Shown here piece by piece: positions 9,601-22,100 of a DNA stretch of 64,000 nt (the first letter of the stretch is position 1; every line of letters begins with the position of its first letter). Source of the DNA: Rotaria sp. Silwood1. Its lineage: Eukaryota; Rotifera; Eurotatoria; Philodinida; Philodinidae. The DNA is taken from the NCBI GenBank assembly GCA_905250075.1, contig CAJNOP010000181.1, positions 283,712 to 347,711 on the forward strand. The letters are read 5' to 3'. The position numbers and the translations under genes were made by a program. The notes beneath the pieces were generated by a model. That model had not been told where the DNA came from, searched no databases, and saw only the letters and a list, made by a program, of their open reading frames with translations.

Positions 9601-11148
9601 AAATATCATTTAATTTTGATAGATATATAATACAAGATATACCTTAATTGAAAACCATCTAACAGTAAGTTTTGACTTTTCTTGACCAATTACGTACACT
9701 TGATATTAGTACTGTAATGTCGAATGTGAGCAACAAAAATTGCTATTTTCCATCAATTTAAGAACAATTTTATTTCATATTGAAGATCTTGATCAGCATC
9801 AAAAGAAATATGAGTTTTTTATAAGAATTTTTCAGTTGTTATTTGAAATTCGAAAAATTTTCTTTCATTAATATCATCGTTTCTGTTACATTACTTTGAT
9901 TGAAAAGTTTTAACAAAAGAAACAAAAGAAAGTGAATGCAAAAATGTCTGCACTATTTTCTCCTTTTTTAAAAGATAAAATCTCAATCAGGTTCTTTTCG
10001 ATATATTTTTAATTAAATAACATTTTTTTTTAGTGTCCTATTACATTGATCACTCTTGAAAATATTGTTATCGCAATTTTAATAACAGCTTTGATTTACA
10101 AATGATAATTTTCTGAAATTCTTTGTAAATAAGCAGAACTGAGAAGTTAATTAAACTGAAGAAAAAAACCTTCTGTTAAGCAGCATACCAAGCCATGAAA
10201 GAGACTGATAAGAAAGCATAACTAACTGTTGGACGCCTTTTTCTATTTCAAACTATGCCTACGGGTAGATCCCTGTGAGACTAAAAAAAAAGTTTGAAAG
10301 CATTTAGGTGCACAGTCTAATGATGAAAAGTTATGACAACTTCAATGAAATTATTTTTACTGAGAGGAAAACAGTTCAACAATTTCAAAACATAGTATGA
10401 ACCTAAATTTTTGTCTACAGGTAGATTTAATAGTTGTTGAATAGTCCTAAAAGTTTCAATGAAAATGAATATGTCTTTCTCGGGATACTTGATTTCCAAG
10501 AAGACTCGGCTACTGTGTTCTCCTGTGGTAGACTACTGGTATTTTTCGGCACATTGAGTATCTCGAGCAAGACATGGTTTTTTTTGCTGAAACTTTCAGA
10601 ACTATTCGATAATTACTAAATCTACTTACAGACATGATTTCGAGTCAAACCTCATTGTTTTGAGTTATTCGGGAGTGCCATACTGTCAGTAAAAAATTCT
10701 AGAACATGTCCATAACTGTGAGGTCCGACAGCATCTAACATTTTAAAAATGTTCTCTTGTTAGGTGAATTACGTCAAACTAAAAATAAAATATAAATATA
10801 GACAACAATCAGAAAGTTTGCAAACATTCTTATTGTAAACGAACTATTCATTCACTGTATGCAATAATCTTTTCTTGAGCAAATTATCAATAGAAATTTA
10901 TTGAAAATCAAGATTTGTAAACCGCTTCCTTACATATATGTTAAAAATATTATCCTAGATTATGACGAAATCAAATTTTAAAACAGAAATATTGTTGATT
11001 AATAAGAAGTACGCATCGTAACATTAGAAAAAACTTTTTGAAACAATTTGACATATTATTTTCATATTAAGATTATGGATTTATTCCGCGTGTTCTGACC
11101 AGCAGATTCTAAAAGTTTATCAATATAAATTATGTTCTTCTTTTTACA
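9601..11148. other. Intergenic DNA, nothing recognised
   Basis: AT-rich spacer with only short open frames (for example 10317-10499 minus and 10434-10619 plus) lacking any family signature. Confidence 0.5.
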
Positions 11149-11158
11149 ACTGAGATAT

Positions 11159-14100
11159 CATCATCATCATCATTTAGCAATCATTTGCCGTCCACTGTTG
11201 GACGAAGGTCTCTCCCATGTTCTTCCATTTATCTCTATTTTGTGCCACAGTGCTCCAGTCATTTCCTAGGAATGAATGAATTTCATCTCTCCATCTCGTG
11301 GATTGTCTTCCAGGTTTTCTTTTCCCGTCCATTATTTGCCATTCTGTGGTGAGCGTGGTCCATCTATTGTCTTGTTGCCTAGCAACATGTCCTACCCATC
11401 TCCACTTGTTTCTTTTTATTGTTCTTGTTATGTCGATAACTTTTGTTTGTTGTCTGATGTGTTCGTTTCTAATTTTATCTATTTTTCTTATGTTCAGCAT
11501 ACTTCTTTCCATTCCTCGTTGATTGATTGCAAGTTTTTTTCTCTAATCTTTGTGTCATGTTCCATGTCTCTGATCCATATGTCATTACTGGAAGTATGCA
11601 TTGGTCGAATGCTTTCTTTTTTAGACACAGAGGAATGTCCGCTTTGAATATTTTGTTCAATTTTCCAAACTATCTCCAACCTTGTGATATTCTTCTGTTT
11701 ATTTCTGTTTCAATATTTCTATTTGTTTCTATCATTTGACCCAAATAGACGAAATTGTTGATTTTCTCAATCTCTTGGTTGTTTAGTTGAATTTTTCTAT
11801 CGTCTTTTATATGATTATTGATCATAATTTTTGTTTTACCGATGTTGATGTTGAAGCCGGATTTTATACTTTCTTTTCGAAGTTCTTCCATCATCGTTTG
11901 TAAGGTTTCCAAGTTGTTTTCGAAGAGAACAATGTCATCGGCAAATTTTAGGTTATTTAGGTATTCTCCACATATTGTAATCCCCTTTCCCTCCCAGTTT
12001 AGTCGCCTGAATATATCTTCGAGACATGTAATGAAAAGGATCGAAGACATCGTATCACCTTGTCTTATTCCTCTATTTATGTTTATATCGATTTTAATAT
12101 TATGAAGATTTATAGAAATCTTAGCATTATCGTATATGTATTTAATTAGATCAATGTATTGCCTTTCGATATGTTGATTTTCTAAGGCTTCAATGATCGC
12201 TGGTTTTTCTAAAGTGTCAAATGCCTTTTCAAAGTCGATGAATGCCATGCATAGTGGTTGATTGAATTCTTTTGTTTTTTCTAGGATTTGATTTAGTGTG
12301 TGAATATGGTCTATTGTAGAGAAACCTTTTTTAAATCCTGCTTGTTCTCTGTCTTCTACCTTTTCTAATTTTATCTTTAACCTGTTGGTTAAGATTTTGG
12401 TAAACAGTTTATAGAGATGCGAGAGGAGACTAATTGGTCTATAGTTTTTTAGATCAGTGTGATCTCCTTTTTTGTATATGAGGATGGTATTTGCATTATT
12501 CCATTGTTGTGGTATTTTCTTTTCTTTTAAGCATTTGTTAAAAAGTACTTGAATAGTTTTTAGGACAGTTATTCCTCCATTTTTTATCATGTCAGTAGTT
12601 ATACTGTCTGGACCTGGAGTCTTATTATTGGGCATTGATTTAAGTGCCATTTCTATTTCTCCTAGTATTATTCTAGGAACATCATCTTCATGATCATAGT
12701 TACTTTGTGGTTTGTTTATCTTGCTTGTTGTTTTTGTTTCGTATAGGTCTTCATAGAATTCTTTGATTCTAATATTCATTTGATGTCTGTCATATAGGAT
12801 ATTTCCATTTTTTATCTTTTAAGGAAATTATTTGGTTTTGCCCAAGTGACATGTTTTTGAAAGTTCTTTTTAGGCTTTTGTTACTTTCAATTGTGTTTTG
12901 AATTATTCTTGTGTTGTGACTTCTTTTTTCTATTCGTAGGTTTTTCTTTATCGTTTTGTTTAGTTCTGTGAGCTCTATATGATTTGTATTGGTATTTAAT
13001 TTTGTTCTTTTTTCAATTAGTTTTTGTGTTGTAGGAGATATTTTAAAATTATTTTGATTTATATGTGGTTCATTTGCAAGTTTTTCTGCAGTATCAACAA
13101 TTATTTTTGTTAGAGTTTCATTTATTTCATCTATACTCATTTCGTTGAGGTTCATTTGTGTTTTTATCATTTGATCAATCTTTGTTTCAAATTCTTTTTG
13201 TTTTGTTGTGAGTATGTCATTATTTATTTGTAGCTTCTTTTTAAGGATTAATTTTTTTCTTTCATTTTTGGTATTAATCCTTATTTTACCTCTAACCATT
13301 CTATGATCACTTCCTGTTTTGATTGAATTTAGAACTTCAACATTTTTGAAGATATTCATTTTGTTGGTTAGGATAAAATCAATTTCATTTTTGACACAGT
13401 TATTTGGCCCTCTCCAGGTCCATTTTCTATGGGGCTTTTTGTAAAAGAAACTGTTTGTTATTTGTAGATTGTTTTTGAGGGCAAAATCAATTAGCATTCT
13501 CCCTCCATCGTTTCGATCTCCTACTCCAAAATTGCCCATAGCTGTTTCTTTATTATCCTTTTTCTTTCCTATCTTTGCGTTAAAATCACTCATTATTATG
13601 GTGAAATACGTTTTTTCTTCTTTTAATAAGTTTTCGATTTGTTGATAGATTTCAATGACTTCTTGATCATCATAGCTTGTTGTTGGTGCATATACCTGGA
13701 TTATTTTCATTTTATATCTTTTATTTATTTTCAAAGTTAATTGGGCTAATCTTTCATTTATACCTTTTATACTTATTACTTTTTCTTCAAGTTTCTTGTG
13801 TATCAAAAATCCTACGCCATGTTTGTTGTTATTGGCGGTTCCATATGTATAGAGTGTATGACCATTTTTTAATTTAATTAGATGTTCACCTTTACATTTT
13901 GTTTCACTTAAACCAATAATATCCCATTTTATTTTTGATATTTCTTCTTCGAATTCTTTTCTTTTCTCTTCTTCTCTAAATGTTCTTATGTTGTAAGTAC
14001 AGATATGCATATTTATTAAGCTTGGAGCTTTGTGGTTTGGTTTGTTGTTTTTTTGGGTTGGCACCTGTAGCCTATTTATCGTTTGTGACCCACTGCCGAA

Positions 14101-14563
14101 ATCACAAACGCGGTCCTTGTTTGTCCGGGCGACGACCGAGCCGGCATCAATATTTAGCTTATGTACTTTCATCGGGGGTTTATAGCCGATAAAACACCAC
14201 GCTGGCTAGACGGGTTGGTGAGTGTTTGTCATCTGAGTTTTCTCTCCTAGATGAGTTGCCTACCATGGCTGGGAGCCTCATCTGCCCTGGCTAAGGCTTA
14301 TGAAACTTGATTTTATCAAATCTCGCTTCTGGCGACCTTTACTCGCCGTATCATCTTGTCGTCTTTGGGTTTCTGTAGCATTTTATAGGGGTCTTGATGC
14401 CATCCAAAACTCCACTACACCCTGTTGGCAAGAGGCTAAATTGTCCGGGACTGCTTATTTGAGCAATTGCTTGTTCTTATTCGCAGCGAACCATCTTACT
14501 AATGGCCGTTCCACTATCCGCAACCTGTGGACCCGCTTGGTAGCGTTTAGCTTAGCCCCAAGT
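11159..14563 (-). mobile_element. Nearly full-length RTE-like non-LTR retrotransposon (LINE)
   Basis: A 3.4-kb element on the minus strand, flanked by direct 10-bp copies of ACTGAGATAT (11149-11158 and 14564-14573), the expected target-site duplication. Its 3' end is a short (GAT)n run instead of poly(A), as in RTE-clade elements. The 5' end, from 14563 to about 14172, is a GC-richer untranslated leader. Inside are an AP-like endonuclease and a reverse transcriptase in one interrupted reading frame. Complete ends and only a few lesions indicate a recent insertion that is now inactive. Confidence 0.9.
11174..14172 (-). pseudogene. LINE polyprotein: AP-endonuclease plus reverse transcriptase, broken by one stop and two frameshifts
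   Basis: The frame from 14172 gives 460 residues: a leader, then an AP-like endonuclease starting MHICTYNIRTFREEE, with GLSETKCKG, QVYAPT, SDFNAKIG, NEIDFIL and the terminal GSDHRMV. The endonuclease should nick target DNA to prime reverse transcription. Coding continues in the next frame from 12779 after a one-base change, most simply in the six-T run at 12808-12813. The reverse transcriptase shows KTPGPDSITTDMIKNGG, NYRPISLLSHLYKL, AFIDFEKAFDT, RGIRQGD and the catalytic FADD. A TAG near 11670 replaces one codon (GWR*FGKL); homology resumes at once through MTYGSETWN. A second indel, in the T run at 11534-11540, shifts to the last segment, KWRWVGHVAR and GKRKPGRQSTRW, typical of the RTE C-terminus, ending at 11174. 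Confidence 0.9.
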
Positions 14564-14573
14564 ACTGAGATAT

Positions 14574-17500
14574 ATTGATCGCGTATTTCCAAGAGTTATC
14601 TTATTGGATTAAGATTAGTTTTTGTTATAATTCTACCATGGATAAGATTCTCTCAACTCATAAAAAAGAAATTGATTCATCTTAGCTTTATAGCAGTAAT
14701 CGATTATTTTTGATTCGAATGTCTGATAGAATTTGACTTCTTAGATTTATCGATATCTTAAAACATAAATTATTTGTTCATTATCAATTTTCTCCAAACT
14801 TTGAATTACTTGTATTACAATTTTTACAAAAGATTAATCATTACGAAATATTTGTAAATTTAGTTGATCACTCTAATTACAAAAGCTAGCATATACGAGT
14901 ATGAGGACAGCAGAATGGTTCTCCTATTCTAAATTTTTGTTGCATTCTGCATTTCTCCCTAAAAATGACCTATGTAGAGAAATAACTTTTGTAATAATTT
15001 AGTGGAACTAATTTGCTATGCAAAAGCGTAGTTCTGTTTAAAATTTTATAAAGAAAATCAGTTATTTTCTTTCGAAGAGAAACTAAACCAAGTCATAATC
15101 TGATTAGTAAGACATTAAAAAAACAGCAGATAAGACACATGTCAAAAGTATGGTTTAATTGTCAGTACATCTAAAACTCATTTAATAGATTACGAAATCC
15201 AGCTCAATATCTGGACAACAACTTCAAGTGTTCTTTTACTGAACATATTTCATCCAAGTAGCTTCTTAGCTACCCATTGATTATCTTGTTTTAAAATAAA
15301 TAAACTTTCAATAGTTCCATAAAATATTGATATAGTGTACTTTTTTGAATATGACACTCAGGACACTTTCTTAGGATACCATAGGTGACGCATAGTCAAT
15401 TTTTTTGATAAAGCAGTAAAATTTTAAATGGATTCACTTTATCTCTCTCTCTCTTCCAATAGTGGAGGATGTGAATGAGAAGAAGTACATTCTCACCCAC
15501 ACGCATATTAAAATATACGTGAACAATAATGATGAATAGTAGACCAAATGTCATAAAACATTTGAAAGAACATTACTTTTAAAACTATTGATGTACGCAG
15601 TTTTTGTATGTAATAAAAATATATGTTTAAAATTATTAAAAATTTCTTTACGAATTTAGTAACATAATAAGTAGTGACGAAGAAAAAAGTGTTCACGATT
15701 AAAGAAGAGAGTATATTTTTCAGAAAAAACAACTGAAGAATGAACAGTTCCTTTGTAACTTTGGAGGGCTTTCTCCCTTAGTTCTTCCTCCTCTTAAGCA
15801 GAACTAAACGAAAGTTATGACATAAACTAACAACGGTATTGAGATAAAAGTTGATTTGAGATTGATTATAATTCAATTGTATCTTAACAAAATGAAACAA
15901 CTGAGTCTGAAGAAAAATTTTCATTGAGTTTGATTTCTTGTTTAGTTTATATTCTTCTACATTGTTGAACTTTAATTTCTAAATAATATAGACAATTTTT
16001 CTGAGTGTCTACTCAAGAGCAAATAATGATAAATCAAATATCATGAAGATAGTCGTGAATTCAATAGCAGACAATCGGATCTTAGACTTCGTTCTTGTAA
16101 AGATAATGAAAATTCATTTTTTTTTGAGCGTCACTATTTTGAAGAATATGAATATTTTAAAAGATATATCATTTGTCATCTAAATTTCATTAATCAACAC
16201 AATAGATAATATGATCTTCTATATTAATTCGATAATGGATTTAATTAATGGATGCATTCTTTCAATACCTGTGAGCCGTTCGAAAATTCGATAACAAAGC
16301 TCGGTGATATTTATTAGTATGTGTCTGATATATCGTTAGTGACGTTTCTTTTATTAATACTACAGTATAATAAAACATTTTATTTTTTTTTAAGATTGTA
16401 ATCAAAGTCATATCATATTCAAATGAATTAACCTTCAGAAGAATTTATGATTATGATTTATTTTAATGGAAAACGATATTGAAAAAATGATGTTGTATAT
16501 TTGTTCTCAATTGATTTTATACACCGATAGATCTCCATATATCGAAATCACAGTTGACATTCTTTTCAATTTCGACAGCAGTTCGTAGTTTATTTTAATA
16601 AAACTTCTCATCATGTCAAATTAATTAATTTTAATCAAAAATTTGCCCACTATAAAACATTTATTGTTGATTTTACCTTCGATATTTAACATTATAAGTA
16701 GAAATCTGCTCATTTTTTGTATGAATAAAAGCGTAAGTCATGTTGAGTTGCCTAATAAATGTTTAAGAAACATTTTTCAATTCATGGTTTGTCTTTCTAT
16801 TGTGTTCACGTATGTTATGAACGTTTTCAACTGAGATGTTTTTTGCTATCAGAAACAAAAAAGACAAATTGTTATAAACTACACTAAAAAATTAGAAAAA
16901 TAAAATAAATTGGCTATTGGATATTTCAAGTCGAAATGACTTTTTATTTAGATACTTAAATATAAATCTGCTTAGATATTATTTTTCAGTCTATTAAGCT
17001 TATTCCCTTCAAAAAAGTCAATTTTCTTGAGAAAACATAAAAAATCGAGATAAATACATGACAAGATCGCTCGAATTCTCGAAGAAGCTTCATTGTAGCC
17101 AATCGCTTTTGTTTTTGTTTGAAAGATCATGGCAAGATGTGGGGCATGGCAGATAGTAAAGTCTTCTCATATTGACAAAGAAAAATTTTCAAAAATAGGG
17201 CTCTGTTGTGCCCTACATCCTGGCATAACGTGTCAAACAAAAAAAAACGAAGTTTATATTATAGCCTATCTACTGCAGTCTCAGCATAACCTGAAAAACT
17301 CATGCACTTTTGAATGTCACTAGGCTAAGATGAGTTTTGAGGAGCAAGTCTTAAGATTTTATTTTTATGTAAAATCCATTTTGAAATCGAAGAAAATTCT
17401 AAAAACATATGAAATGATTTGTATTTTCATTTTTTTTTTAATTATATTGTCTCCATGAAAAAAATTCTTGATGCCAAGATTTTTTGTCACAGACATTAGT

Positions 17501-18174
17501 GTCCTCTATTTCATCAAGTTAAAACCATCTCTTAATAGACGGCATATGCTTTATAAGTGCGTCAGCAGAAAAAAAAATCCAGTGATTTTATCTTGCAATT
17601 TAGAAAATACCGAGTAAGTTCCTCAGATAAAAAAATCTTAAGAGTGCAATCGTGGTATATTATCATAATTTTTTATAATTGTTTCTTTTTTATTCACCTA
17701 TCAGTATATTTTTTTCGAAAATAAAAGAAAAAGTCATCTTCTTAATCAGCTGTTTAACAAAAAACAATATTTACAGGTAAATATTTCATCCAATCGGTAG
17801 AATGTTTTATTCCTTCTCAAAAAATGTTCTCTCTAACACATAAATGCATTTTAATAAAACATCTTACCAATCAGATAATCATGTGAACCATTTGTCCACC
17901 AGTTGTCGCTAGTACTTCCGCTTTGTGCTGTAAGTTATGCATGCTCGATCGGTCGGGCGTATGTATAGGAGTATCCGGAATAAATAGTTGTCTTGAATAT
18001 ATGTTCATAATAAAAAAAAATTGGAATTAAAATTTTTCGTATATTTTTTAATAAATTTTATCAAATAAAAAGAAAAAGAAAATGATTCCAATTATTTCTC
18101 TATAGATCAATCGGCGTTTGTTTTATCATTTGATATTTTACACCAAAAAATAAAACATCTGTATATGACGATGG
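14574..18174. other. Intergenic DNA, nothing recognised; CBP promoter at its right end
   Basis: About 3.6 kb of AT-rich sequence with no supported gene. It contains a short (TC)n run at about 15441-15453 and small open frames without family features. The last few hundred bases before 18175 should contain the CBP promoter and 5' untranslated region; no defined motif stands out. Confidence 0.5.
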
Positions 18175-19099
18175 ATGATGGCTGACTTTCTTGGTCTACA
18201 ACAACCGCCGACAAAAAAATTTCGTTCGGGTACGAATACAAACGAATCAGGTATTAGAGAAGACAAAACATAAATTATTAACTTTTTTTATATTCAAATC
18301 TTTTAAGATTTTGATTTTAAAATGATTTCACAATATGATACACCCGATACAAACAATACTCAAGATTTATTTGATATTGGAACTGATTTTAATGACACAC
18401 TTGATACTACCCAACAACAATCACAACAAACATCTACAACATCAACATCAATACAATCAACAGTACCATCATCATCATCAAGTCCAATTTTAAATCAACA
18501 ATCGACAAATATTTATCAACAACAAACACAACCTCGACTTACATATATACAACAAACACGTACACAATTACCATCATATCAAACACCAAATTTACAACGT
18601 ATTCAAACAATGCCACCAACATCAACTATTGTTCGACCGACTAATGTTATATCAAATGGTATACAACAACAACCAACTATTTATACTCAACAACAGCAAC
18701 AAATGATTAACCCATCAGGTGGACTTAATCGTCCCTTATATCAACGTATGCCAACAGCAACACAACAATCAAATATGTCATCAACACTTGTTCGACAACA
18801 ATACAATACAACTGGTATGGTTAATATGAATCAAAATGTACCACAAATGAGTATTGTTAAAGTAAGAAAAAACAAAATTCATTTCAATCATATTAAACAA
18901 AATAACTTTTTTTTTCTTATTTAGGCAAGTGATCCAAATAATAATAATGTATTTGTTACAAATTCTCAACAACAACAACAGTCAACATTACTCGGTTTAC
19001 AACAAACAGTGACACAAACACCAACAGTTCAAACAAATAAAACGATTACAACAGTTCTACCTTCATTGACACCACAACAATTGAATCAATTTCAAACTC

Positions 19100-19130
<31 letters not shown>

Positions 19131-22100
19131 GCAGCAGCAACAACAAATTCATATACAACAACAACAACAGCAAAATACTGTTCAAACTTATAATACGACA
19201 CCAATGAGAGTATGTAAAAATGTGTATCTTTTAATTTTTTTAAAATTTTATACTTTCTATTAGACACAAATGATGGATCAAACACCAACAAATTACATAG
19301 TAACTTCTCAACAACAACAACAACCAACACAACAAACAACAAATAATTCTCAACAACATACAGAAATTCAACGAAAACAATTTATACAAAAACAACTTGT
19401 TTTATTATTACATGCACATAAATGTCAACAACGTGAAAAACAAACAATTAATGGTGAAACAACACGTCCAAGTACATGCACATTACCGCATTGTAATACA
19501 ATGAAAAGTGTTCTACAACATATGACTAAATGTAATGATCATAAAACATGTAGTGTAGCACATTGTGTTACATCCCGACAAATCATATTACATTGGAAAC
19601 AATGTAATAATTCTCAATGTCCAATATGTCAACCACTTAAAACACCATCTACATTAGCAAAATTAAATCAACCATCAAATACAAATACAAATATAAATCC
19701 AACAAATTTAACACCAAATAATACAAATACAAATACAAATATACCATCAACAACAAATACAAATTTAACAAGTGAACGATCAATAACTAAAGATTGGCAA
19801 CGACGTGTTACATCAGAAATGCGTAATCATCTTGTACAAAAAATTATAACAGCACTTATACCTATAACTGATACAGGTGCTGTACGTGATAAACGTATTA
19901 TTAATTTAGCTAATTATGCACGACGTGTTGAAAATGATACATTTGAAATAGCTAATAATCAAGAAGAATACTTTCATAAATTAGCTGAAAAAATTTATAA
20001 AATACAAAAAGAATTAGAAGATCGTCGAGAAAAAAAACGTTTACAAGATATGCAATTAGCTGCACAAATATCATCATCAACAACAACAACAGGACAAACA
20101 GGATCAACAAATGATTATAATGGTAAACTTCATTCAACTATGGATACAATGGCCGGTGATCATGGTCCACCAAATCGTACAGCACCTATGACTGATTATA
20201 CATCATCATCATCAGCTACAGGAAATATTCTTCATCAACCATTAACAACAGTAACAAATTCTAGTCGAACAACAACATTAAATGGTACAACAAATACAAA
20301 TACAGGAACATTTACAATAACAAATGTACCACCAAATGAAAATTTAAATTTTCTTATTAATCGTGATACAACAACTAATAATCAACAACATGATATTGAT
20401 ATGATAGATACAACAAATCAAATAAAAACTGAATCAATTTCACCAAAATCATCATTACAAGTATATAGTTATATTTAATTATTTTTTAATATTCTTTAAA
20501 TTTTATTTCTCATCTTTTTTCTTAGCCTTCATCATCGTATTTCATGATTAAAAAAGAAGAACCAACAAATAATGATATTTTACATTCAACAGTTACGATT
20601 AAATCACCTGGATCAACCGTATATCAAGATACGAAACCAAAATTACCACAAATTGATTCAACAAGTAAACAATTACCTAAACATCCGATACAATTTACAG
20701 CTGAAGATTTACGTACACATCTTGAACCAGTTATTCATAAAATGATTGCATGTGAAGATTCACATCCATTTCGTCAACCGGTTGATCATGTTGCACTTAA
20801 TATACTTGATTATCCAACAATTATTAAACATCCTATGGATATATCAACAATGCATAATAAATTATTACGAGGCGAATATAAAAATCCATTACAATTTTGT
20901 GATGACGCTTGGCTAATGTTTAATAATGCTTGGCTATATAATAAGAAAACTACACGTGTTTATAAAATGTGTACAAAAGTAAATATTTTTTTATTTAAAG
21001 CAAATATTTATTCGAGTCAAACAAAATATTTAATGAATAGTCAAAAGAAAAAAATTGATCGGATTTCATATTAAGTTATTTGTATTGCTTATAGAACAAG
21101 AGAAGATATTTCTTGACTTTCACCTACCTTATGGTATTGAGTGCAGTATAGCAATTGGTTCGATAGCCCTATTTCTTCTCTATAATCACAATATAGGCAG
21201 CATATGCTATCAAACAGATGAACTGGAACTAGGGGCGTACCCAGAAATTTTCCAACGGAGACGCCCGAATCATTAGGGGGGGGGGGGGGGGGCACACCAC
21301 CACAAAAAAAATTTTTGGTTTCTCCAAAACTTTGTGTCGCCGTACCCCCATCCCGATTTTTTTGGCCGGGGGGGGCGCACCCCCCCCCCCCCCCCCCCCG
21401 TTGAGTACGCTCCTGTCTGGAACAGATAGTCATTAGTGACTTGTTCAAAGTCATTCCATGACTGATAGATTTGAGGTTTACCTACAGTATCTTGTGGGTA
21501 GAAGATGTCGGACAACATAGCGATTCAGTCATGGTAACTGTATTTCATATGTTATTTAATGAAGAAAATGATCAAATGAGTCTCACGTAATATGAACTTC
21601 TATTTGTTAATCGAAACGATAAATTGAAATTTCTCTCTAAATTTAAATGCTTATGATTAGTTTTTTCGTTAAATATGGAATATTACTATGTCCTTCAATT
21701 GAACCGGTTGCGAATGGAATAACCAGACTAAGGTTCAAACCTTCGTCTAGAATGCTTCAAGCCCTATCAAGAAGTATTATCAGAGAGTATCCATTCCCTT
21801 GACACCTATAGCCAAAAGGTTTAGCTTCTCATATAACTTTTTTGCGAGTTTCAATAATTTGAATCAATGAAATAAAAGATTGGTTTTTTTTTACTTTTTT
21901 TTTAGCTTTCTGAAGTATTTGCAGAAGCGATTGATCCAGTCATGCAAACATTAGGATATTGTTGTGGTCGACAATATGTTTATTTACCACAAGTAATGTT
22001 TTGTTATGGTAATCAATTATGTTGTCAAATTCCACGTGATGGAAATTATTATTATTATAACAATCCGGAACCGTCTCGTTTTAATTTATCCGGTGATAAA

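Noticed and set aside
11276..11647. Plus-strand frames over the LINE 3' part, also 11818-12105 and 13677-14192
   Set aside because: They overlap the clearly conserved minus-strand reverse transcriptase and endonuclease and show no conserved motif of their own.
14300..14578. 92-codon plus-strand frame in GC-richer DNA
   Set aside because: It lies in the 5' leader of the LINE, and its end coincides with the target duplication; no protein family is recognised.
19046..19342. Valine-rich minus-strand frame
   Set aside because: It is the antisense reading of the CAA/CAG poly-glutamine tract in CBP.
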